This document shows positions 59,601-64,000 of a DNA stretch of 64,000 nt, piece after piece (position 1 is the first letter of the stretch; every line of letters starts with the position of its first letter). Source of the stretch: an uncultured Siphonobacter sp. (GTDB lineage: Bacteria > Bacteroidota > Bacteroidia > Cytophagales > Spirosomataceae); the NCBI GenBank assembly GCA_913775095.1, contig CAJYIW010000013.1, positions 62,001 through 126,000 on the forward strand. The letters run 5' to 3'. The notes below the pieces were generated by a model. The model was not told where the DNA came from. It saw only the letters and a program-made list of their open reading frames with translations, and did no database searches. The translations under genes and the position numbers were made by a program.

Positions 59601-59789
59601 CCCGTCGGCATTTCCGGAAACGCCTTTAGTAGTGCCTTTCACCTGCACAGAAACGCCGGGTAAAGGCGAACCTGATTCATCACTTACCCTGCCGCTTACG
59701 GTACGTTCCTGAGCCCAGGCCGTTGAGCCTACCCCCAGAACGCTTACGAGCAAGAGTAACCGAAAAGTCTGTAAAAGTGTGTGTAGCAT
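56610..59789 (-). CDS. SusC/RagA-family TonB-linked outer-membrane channel
   Basis: A 1059-aa protein. Signal peptide from ATG 59789 (MLHTLLQTFRLLLL...), CarboxypepD_reg-like domain (VSGRVSDESGSPLPGVSVQVKG), TonB box-like region, plug (LNEVVVTALGIKQEKRALGYSV, RGATSIGGNNQPLFVVDGLP, ITVLKGPEAAALYG) and a barrel ending RGLSFGVSLGF. It is the energy-coupled channel of the SusCD pair. The longer in-frame upstream region is AT-rich and not part of the protein. Regulated, presumably, by the divergent DeoR-type protein. Confidence 0.93.
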   Translation of the reverse strand: MLHTLLQTFRLLLLVSVLGVGSTAWAQERTVSGRVSDESGSPLPGVSVQVKGTTKGVSGNADGVYRITASQGQTLVFTMVGMKTQEITLASQTTLDVIMTSTDAQLNEVVVTALGIKQEKRALGYSVGEIKGTELVNAQRDNYLVSLQGRVAGLNVTTTSGMPGSSTSIQLRGATSIGGNNQPLFVVDGLPIDNRTTSGGVLYSDRANRDVDYMNKAANINFNDIESITVLKGPEAAALYGIDAAAGAIVITTKRGVKGRGQVNYSNNFRFLNVNRFPEVQKVYGRGTQGFSDPNAVSYFGPKYAEGTTFFDNARDFFQTGLTQTHNVSVSGGSETATYNLSSQFIGSDGVVPNTGMKNFNIKLASRIQLTPKLSLQPSFTYINVNTKKALRNNSGFVIGLLTWPTNDNASMYLNSDGSRRTILGAINLGEADNPYFTVNKNNFQDLTNQSRINLQADYKATDWLSFTGRIGGDIYTTRSNLFLHPESWQSGNGAGTPGGFASQGSIEDLVETSRLLNGNFLATIQKKVGKFGTNLILGTAIDDRDYSTSVTYGQKLYLPEFNSVNNTDPTTQRNKFRRLQQRTVSAFASLTMNYDEWLYLTLTGRNDWASTLPIANRSFFYPSASLSYVFTDMPGLKGNTGILNAGKVRLAYGQTGNPPPPYYVLPKLVLQTTNGGGFGYDFYGGNPNLRAERGKSFELGTELKFFNDRLGIDVAYYQKTLSQQIVHQRLSYGTGFIFGLINGGTFQNRGLEVQLNGTPIKNQDFRWNVTLNFTRLNTSVSSLPADVPEYYNSDAWPYGNARASAFVNNLETFFPSSVAAYRGLNWNYYQRGMGSATAIGGYSYQRNNKGEVLINPATGLPLTNANFLPIGDRNPDFTLGFLNSFTYKNLTLSFLLDIRKGGDVFNGTEMYLWRNGLSLKTLDRENPVVFKGVLRDGKEDSENPTVNTIQINPVSRSADYFSSIPESEFVEKDINWVRLRDVTLRYQVPSGWLTRSKLVRSASVFVNGTDLFLLTNYTGADPNVNGASAASGGVGAGGFDFGTISMPRGLSFGVSLGF

Positions 59790-60095
59790 AAAGAAGCTGT
59801 TGATTGAAATAATAAGAAAAACGGATAAGTGCGTTTTTATGCACGAAAATAAACCAAACCTGATAAAAACATATAAGATGGCATTTAACTGCAAAAAAGA
59901 AAAATACTACTATAGATAGGCATTGTATCCATACATAATTAGCTATATATTCAATAATCAGCAATAATATTAAAAAATATATTTATTTATCTTCATTTTA
60001 TTTGGAAACATATTTGGAAACATTCCTTTCTATTTATGAAATTTATGGCAAATAACTGCATAAACCAGCATTAGCACTTTCTCAATCCTTCCTCT
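59790..60095. promoter_or_regulatory. AT-rich divergent control region with direct repeat at 60001-60023
   Basis: The 306-bp gap between susC and the DeoR-type gene. TTTGGAAACAT occurs twice in tandem (60001-60011 and 60013-60023), one base apart, 73 bp upstream of the DeoR-type ATG. It is a candidate operator for that regulator. On the minus strand the susC leader contains a small hairpin GTGC / GCAC (near 59848-59864). No gene is supported. Confidence 0.55.
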
Positions 60096-60863
60096 ATGTC
60101 TACTCTCAGTAATGCTATGCTGAAGGCCGAAAGGCATTCCTTCATTCTGCATCAGCTTAATATCTATAACCGGATTTTATCTTCTGATTTAAGCCAGAAA
60201 CTGAACGTTTCAGAAGACACCATCCGCCGAGATTTAAACGAACTCGCCGATAGCGGACAGCTGATTAAGGTTCACGGCGGAGCCCTCTCCCGCTCGTACG
60301 GGCACATGGCGACCCGAAGTGAAGTCTACGCCACGAACCAGAAAGACCTGATTGCCCAGAAGGCTCTGGGTCTCATCCGGGAAGGCATGTTTCTCCTCCT
60401 GGGCGGAGGTACTACGGTGCGGTCCCTGGTTCGCCTGATTCCACCCCACTTACGCCTGACGATCTTTACCATCAGCCCGGTAATCGCTCTGGAATTGATC
60501 GAAAATCCGAATCTTGAAGTGTATTTACTGGGCGGACGAGTCACGGCCGAAAATCAGATTTGTTCGGGCGGCGAGGTCATTCACCGACTCAGTGACATTC
60601 GGGTGGACTTATTAATTCTGGGAACGACCGGCATTGATGCCGTTCAGGGTCTTACGGAAAGTGACATGGAAGTAGTACAGGTGAAGAAAGCCATGATGAA
60701 ATCAGCAGATCAGGTAGCCATTCTCACTATTTCGGAAAAACTGGGAACGTCTCACCGTATGAAACTCTGCGATCTTAGCTCCATCCAGACCCTCATTACC
60801 GAGCTGGATCCTCAGGATGCGTCCTTACAGATGTACGCCAAAGTGGGCCTGACCTTACTTTAG
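60096..60863 (+). CDS. DeoR/GlpR-family transcriptional regulator
   Basis: A 255-aa sugar-responsive repressor type. N-terminal HTH (ILSSDLSQKLNVSEDTIRRD, about 28-47), with the family element HGGAL at 60-64. C-terminal DeoRC effector domain with LLGGGTTVRSLV and VYLLGGRVTAENQICSGG, and the DLLILGTTGID motif. It is divergent from the SusCD locus, which it may control in response to a sugar phosphate. An alternative start at Met8 is possible. The aroB gene follows after 56 bp but probably has its own promoter. Confidence 0.9.
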   Translation: MSTLSNAMLKAERHSFILHQLNIYNRILSSDLSQKLNVSEDTIRRDLNELADSGQLIKVHGGALSRSYGHMATRSEVYATNQKDLIAQKALGLIREGMFLLLGGGTTVRSLVRLIPPHLRLTIFTISPVIALELIENPNLEVYLLGGRVTAENQICSGGEVIHRLSDIRVDLLILGTTGIDAVQGLTESDMEVVQVKKAMMKSADQVAILTISEKLGTSHRMKLCDLSSIQTLITELDPQDASLQMYAKVGLTLL

Positions 60864-60906
60864 CGAAGGACTTACCTTTAGTTCGTTACCCTATCGCCTA
60901 ATTCTC

Positions 60907-60914
60907 TATTTTTG
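60907..60914 (+). promoter_or_regulatory. -7 promoter box, leaderless start of aroB
   Basis: TATTTTTG is a full match to TAnnTTTG and ends 5 nt before the aroB ATG. The -33 position has no good TTTG. Confidence 0.55.
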
Positions 60915-60919
60915 CGGTT

Positions 60920-61948
60920 ATGGTAAAAATTGCTCCAATCACCGAAAGTCTGCCTGCTTTTCTGGCCGCTCATTCTTTTTCTCAGGTAGCCGTTGTGGTG
61001 GATGAACACACCAAAGCTCACTCCTATCCACTGATCCAGTCGCTGCTTCCGGCTCATACGCTCATTGAAATCAAATCCGGGGAGAGTGAAAAAACGCTGG
61101 ACACGGCTAGCCTGATCTGGGAACAGCTAACCGAGGCTGCTTTTGACCGGCACGGACTGGTCATTAACCTCGGTGGTGGGGTTATCGGAGATATGGGCGG
61201 TTTTTGTGCCGCTACGTATAAACGCGGGCTGAATTTCATTCAAATTCCCACGACGCTTCTTTCGCAGGTTGATGCCAGCGTGGGCGGTAAACTAGGCATT
61301 GATTTTCACGGACTGAAAAACCACATCGGCGTTTTCCGGATTCCCGACGCGGTTCTGATTGACGCTACTTTTTTACAGACCTTGCCCTGGCGGGAACTTC
61401 GTTCGGGCTACGCCGAAGTGATCAAGCACTGTCTGATTGCCGATGCTCAGCAGTGGGAAGTCATTCGCCAGAAAGACTGGCGAGAACAAGACTGGACGGA
61501 GCTGATCACGCATTCCGTAGCCATTAAAGAAAACGTTACCACGCAGGATCCAACGGAGAAAGGGCTTCGCAAAATCCTGAATTTCGGCCATACGCTCGGT
61601 CATGCCATCGAAACGTATTTTCTGGAAGATCCCGCCAAACGTTTACTGCACGGCGAAGCCATCGCGGCCGGAATGATCACGGAAGCTTACCTGAGCTACC
61701 AACGCGAGTGGTTAACCACTGAGGAGTTTGAAACCATCACGAGTTACCTGCTGGCTACTTACGGGAAAGCGGAAATTCCGGCCGAAACCTATCCTTCGAT
61801 TATTGAACTGACCGCTCAGGACAAGAAAAACCGTGGAAAAGAAATTCGGTTTTCCCTCCTGAACGGTCTGGGCTCCTGCCGTTTTGATATCCCCGTTTCC
61901 AGCGAAGAGATGCATCAGGCCCTGGCGTTTTACAGTGGCCTTTCCTAA
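60920..61948 (+). CDS. aroB: 3-dehydroquinate synthase
   Basis: A 342-aa shikimate-pathway enzyme. NAD-binding GGGVIGDMGGF (85-95), PTTLLSQVDASVGGKLGIDF, and metal-ligand segments HGEAIAAGM and NFGHTLGHAIE. It converts DAHP to 3-dehydroquinate. The length fits the family. A leaderless transcript is predicted; a terminator follows at 61962-61990. Confidence 0.96.
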   Translation: MVKIAPITESLPAFLAAHSFSQVAVVVDEHTKAHSYPLIQSLLPAHTLIEIKSGESEKTLDTASLIWEQLTEAAFDRHGLVINLGGGVIGDMGGFCAATYKRGLNFIQIPTTLLSQVDASVGGKLGIDFHGLKNHIGVFRIPDAVLIDATFLQTLPWRELRSGYAEVIKHCLIADAQQWEVIRQKDWREQDWTELITHSVAIKENVTTQDPTEKGLRKILNFGHTLGHAIETYFLEDPAKRLLHGEAIAAGMITEAYLSYQREWLTTEEFETITSYLLATYGKAEIPAETYPSIIELTAQDKKNRGKEIRFSLLNGLGSCRFDIPVSSEEMHQALAFYSGLS

Positions 61949-61961
61949 TACAATTCATCAT

Positions 61962-61990
61962 ACGAGCCTTGAAGTAAGGCTCGTTTTTTG
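61962..61990 (+). terminator. Terminator of aroB
   Basis: Stem ACGAGCCTT (61962-61970) with AAGGCTCGT (61976-61984), loop GAAGT, then TTTTTT. Confidence 0.9.
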
Positions 61991-62002
61991 TCTGCTCACC
62001 CC

Positions 62003-62566
62003 ATGAACGTTATTTCCTTCCTTCAACAAACGATTCATCTTGGCCCGGAAACAGAAGCCGACCTGGCCCGCATCATTGTACGGGAACAGTTTCCTAAGAA
62101 TCATATTCTGGTTCGTCCCGGCCAGTACTACCGCCGATTAATGTTCGTGGAAGAAGGCCTCATTCGGGAGCATTACCTGAGCATGTCTGGCAAGGATACC
62201 ACCTATCGGTTCCATACGGAAGGCAATTTTGTCACGGCTGACGAAAGTTTCATCGACAATCAGCCGAGTCAGTATACCTTCGAGACGCTCGAAGATTCCG
62301 TGATTTGTTCCATTTCGCACGCGGATTTCGAGACCCTTCTTCGCCAGCACCCGGAATTCGAGCAATTGCATATTCTGGTCATGCACCAACTCATTCGGGA
62401 AATGAAGGAGCGGATCACTGCTCTGCAGTTCCAGACTGCCACCGAACGCTACGAATCATTACTCCAAAGTCAGCCTTCCATTTTTCAGCGGGTTAGTCTG
62501 GGCCATATTGCTTCATTTCTGGGAATTTCTCAGGAGACGCTGAGCCGCATTCGAAGTAAGCGTTAA
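62003..62566 (+). CDS. Crp/Fnr-family transcriptional regulator (cAMP-binding-domain type)
   Basis: A 187-aa protein. The cNMP-like sensor barrel spans about 5-115 (ILVRPGQYYRRLMFVEEGLIREHYL), and the C-terminal part has the helix-turn-helix RVSLGHIASFLGISQETLSRIRS. The Bacteroidota subgroup with the short C-terminus is common. The start at ATG 62003 is preferred; the TTG at 61988 would overlap the terminator of aroB. No cysteine cluster. A palindrome TTTGAC-N4-GTCAAA at 62935-62950, upstream of the next gene, is a candidate target. Confidence 0.88.
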   Translation: MNVISFLQQTIHLGPETEADLARIIVREQFPKNHILVRPGQYYRRLMFVEEGLIREHYLSMSGKDTTYRFHTEGNFVTADESFIDNQPSQYTFETLEDSVICSISHADFETLLRQHPEFEQLHILVMHQLIREMKERITALQFQTATERYESLLQSQPSIFQRVSLGHIASFLGISQETLSRIRSKR

Positions 62567-63003
62567 GGATCTCTGGCTTTCTCAAAGTTACTTTTTACTA
62601 ATCCGCTGATACCATTCGCTGCCAGCTTTTCCGCTGGCAGCATTTCTTTACGACAACCTGTCTCAAGTTTGGGTAGTCAGCCTTTTTGGGGGAGATGGTG
62701 TGATGCCAGCAGAAAAGCTGGCATCGGTAGATATGCTGACTTTTTCTCCCGCCCTGCCTGGTGTCTGGCCGGGAGAAGAAAAGAACTCTCCCCATGGCGG
62801 GTGCCTTCACTAACCACGGCGGAGTTATTGGAATTTGCCTCTTTAACTTCCCGAAAGTTTGAATTTTCGGGAAGTTGCTTTGCTGGTAACCAAACTCCAT
62901 CCCTCCTGCCTATTTGCCATGCTCCCCTTTGCTTTTTGACTTTTGTCAAAGACTTTGGCCTTACGTTTTAGGACCTTTGTGTCACCAATCCAGAGTAAAA
63001 GCC
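62567..63003. repeat. Repeat-rich gap: REP-like pair, hairpin, family D palindrome
   Basis: REP-like elements face each other at 62618-62641 (loop TTTTCC) and 62702-62725 (GATGCCAGC / GCTGGCATC, loop AGAAAA). A hairpin TTCTCCCG / CGGGAGAA lies at 62744-62777. Family D palindrome AACTTCCCGAAA / TTTCGGGAAGTT is at 62845-62876. No gene is supported upstream of 63004. Confidence 0.75.
62935..62950. promoter_or_regulatory. Perfect Crp/Fnr-type palindrome TTTGAC-N4-GTCAAA
   Basis: Arms TTTGAC (62935-62940) and GTCAAA (62945-62950) around TTTT, 53 bp before the start of the following gene. The shape matches binding sites of Crp/Fnr regulators with a TTGAC-N4-GTCAA core. The neighbouring Crp/Fnr gene (62003-62566) is the obvious candidate binder. 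Confidence 0.5.
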
Positions 63004-63429
63004 ATGAATGATTTATCTGAACTAATGAATGAGTCTGATCAAACGAAGCCTTCGCTGGTATTTATTACGGGCGAAGCTTCGCTTGACCAGGTAACGGACC
63101 GGGTCGTTCCTTTGATTGACCAGAACTATTCAATCCGTGTATTTTATGTATCCAGTGATCTTTCTTCCCATTTTTCCACGGCCGCAATAAGCCGATTGGA
63201 AAAAGAATTTCCCCATCAATTAAAAACGTATCATATTTCTGTTAACTCCCGGATGTATGATCCTGTCGTTGCTTTAGAAATGATCGAATCCTTTCTTAAT
63301 CATTACGATAAAGAGCAGCTTCGATTCTTTTTATCCAACCAGGAAGAATGGAGTGACTGCATTCATCAGCAATTGATTTTTTTAGGCGTAACTACCCATC
63401 AAATTAACCTTCTGGAAATTGCCAGTTAA
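63004..63429 (+). CDS. Small NAD-binding-domain-like protein (ferredoxin reductase-like), 141 aa
   Basis: A 141-aa protein of one alpha/beta domain. KPSLVFITGEASLDQVTDRVVPL resembles the start of the NAD-binding domain of ferredoxin-NADP reductase-like enzymes; the later RFFLSNQEEWSDCIHQQLIFLGV has the FLS-x...LxxLGV pattern seen there. The FAD domain is absent, so this is a domain alone or a divergent protein. The start is ATG 63004, set by the coding potential and the upstream palindrome. It is 7 bp upstream of the RND adaptor gene, so co-transcribed. Confidence 0.55.
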   Translation: MNDLSELMNESDQTKPSLVFITGEASLDQVTDRVVPLIDQNYSIRVFYVSSDLSSHFSTAAISRLEKEFPHQLKTYHISVNSRMYDPVVALEMIESFLNHYDKEQLRFFLSNQEEWSDCIHQQLIFLGVTTHQINLLEIAS

Positions 63430-63436
63430 TCAAATT

Positions 63437-64000
63437 ATGAAAACGAAATATTATCCTGCCCTTCTTATGGGACTGGTACTAGCCAGTTGCCAGTCCAAAC
63501 CGTCCACGGAAAACGTGGTCACTACTGAATCTGCGGTGCCGGTTATTACGCAGGCCGCCGCTCTTTCCTCTTCTGAAAGTCAGATGTCCATTAGTGGTAA
63601 CGTAGAAGGAAACCGGACGGTAAAACTGGGCTTTCTGGTAGCGGGTAAAGTCAACTACATTGCGGCGGCGGAAGGCCAGATGGTATCCGCAGGAAAGGTA
63701 CTGGCCAGCCTCGACCCCACCAGTTATAAACTCGGCGTTGATGCCGCCAATGCCAGCGTCAGCCAGACGCAGGATGAATACAATCGCCTCAAACTCATGC
63801 ATGATCGCAACAGTCTGAGCGATGCCGACTTCTCTAAAATCAGCAATGGCCTCAAACAGGCACAGGCTCAGGCAGGACTCCAAAAGAAGAATTTATCGGA
63901 TACGAAACTTTACACCCCTTTCTCCGGCGTATTACTCAAAAAGAATACCGAAATCGGTGAAATTGTGGGTTCAGGCATGCCGCTGTTTATCGTTTCGGAT
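63437..64000 (+). CDS. RND/HlyD-family periplasmic adaptor lipoprotein (5' part)
   Basis: The visible 188 residues start with a lipoprotein signal (Cys18 in VLASC). Then a biotinyl-lipoyl-like segment (VKLGFLVAGKVNYIAAAEGQMVSAGKVLASLDP), a coiled-coil hairpin (QTQDEYNRLKLMHDR...), and the second half-motif (LYTPFSGVLLKKNTEIGEIV). It would bridge an RND pump and an outer-membrane channel for drug or metal export. The gene runs off the right edge. It is likely in an operon with the 141-aa gene. Confidence 0.88.
   Translation, partial: MKTKYYPALLMGLVLASCQSKPSTENVVTTESAVPVITQAAALSSSESQMSISGNVEGNRTVKLGFLVAGKVNYIAAAEGQMVSAGKVLASLDPTSYKLGVDAANASVSQTQDEYNRLKLMHDRNSLSDADFSKISNGLKQAQAQAGLQKKNLSDTKLYTPFSGVLLKKNTEIGEIVGSGMPLFIVSD

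Noticed and set aside
62669-62971. 100-aa frames on both strands before 63004
   Set aside because: They run through REP-like and family D palindromes and show no coding character.

Overview
The window looks like chromosome from an aerobic Bacteroidota of the order Cytophagales (Spirosoma/Siphonobacter-like; the genus is inference). Supporting signs are SusC/SusD and other TonB-linked outer-membrane receptors, a TamB-type protein, a cbb3 oxidase with a fused CcoN-CcoO subunit and a one-heme CcoP, an RqcH/NFACT protein, near-absence of Shine-Dalgarno sequences, and several promoters matching the Bacteroidota consensus (TTTG, about 19 nt, TAnnTTTG). No tRNA, rRNA, CRISPR array, transposase, integrase or prophage gene was seen.

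Layout. 1-15.6 kb is mostly housekeeping: a truncated thrA; a YkgJ-tsaE-ABC exporter operon; a Gfo/Idh/MocA oxidoreductase; isochorismate synthase; tamB; tsaD; a YffB/ArsC-like protein; and hisB with a 37-aa membrane microprotein. 15.6-23 kb holds a DEAD-box helicase with a long, highly structured leader, a secreted Arg-rich protein, three tandem paralogous beta-barrel proteins, an O-methyltransferase-like protein, apaG and ung. 23.3-36 kb is a microaerobic respiration locus: a Crp-like sensor domain, an Fnr-like regulator, ccoI, a fatty-acid desaturase, a truncated haemoglobin, ccoS, ccoNO, ccoQ, ccoP, ccoG, ccoH and a TauE/SafE-like copper-related membrane protein. Two FNR-type boxes lie in the regulator region. 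36-44.6 kb carries two orphan surface proteins, rqcH, an ABC ATPase-permease pair, a DmpA-type aminopeptidase and a PoxB-type pyruvate oxidase. 44.7-60.9 kb is transport-rich: a siderophore-type TonB receptor, miaA and alkA, a sodium:solute symporter with a 42-aa partner, a second TonB receptor, and a SusC/SusD/DUF4397 locus divergent from a DeoR-type regulator. 60.9-64 kb holds aroB, another Crp/Fnr regulator, a small reductase-like protein and the start of an RND adaptor lipoprotein.

The intergenic DNA is unusually rich in non-coding structure. There are about ten copies of a REP-like palindrome (GCTGCCAGC / GCTGGCAGC), mostly in head-to-head pairs; at least three other dispersed palindrome families; a 146-bp tandem triplication; 25 copies of the heptamer TGACAAC directly before a start codon; and long inverted repeats inside the cco operon. 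The two best candidates for undescribed functional RNA are the 270-nt leader of the DEAD-box helicase (15735-16005) and a 222-nt element closed by a long-range stem upstream of the siderophore-type receptor (47256-47477).
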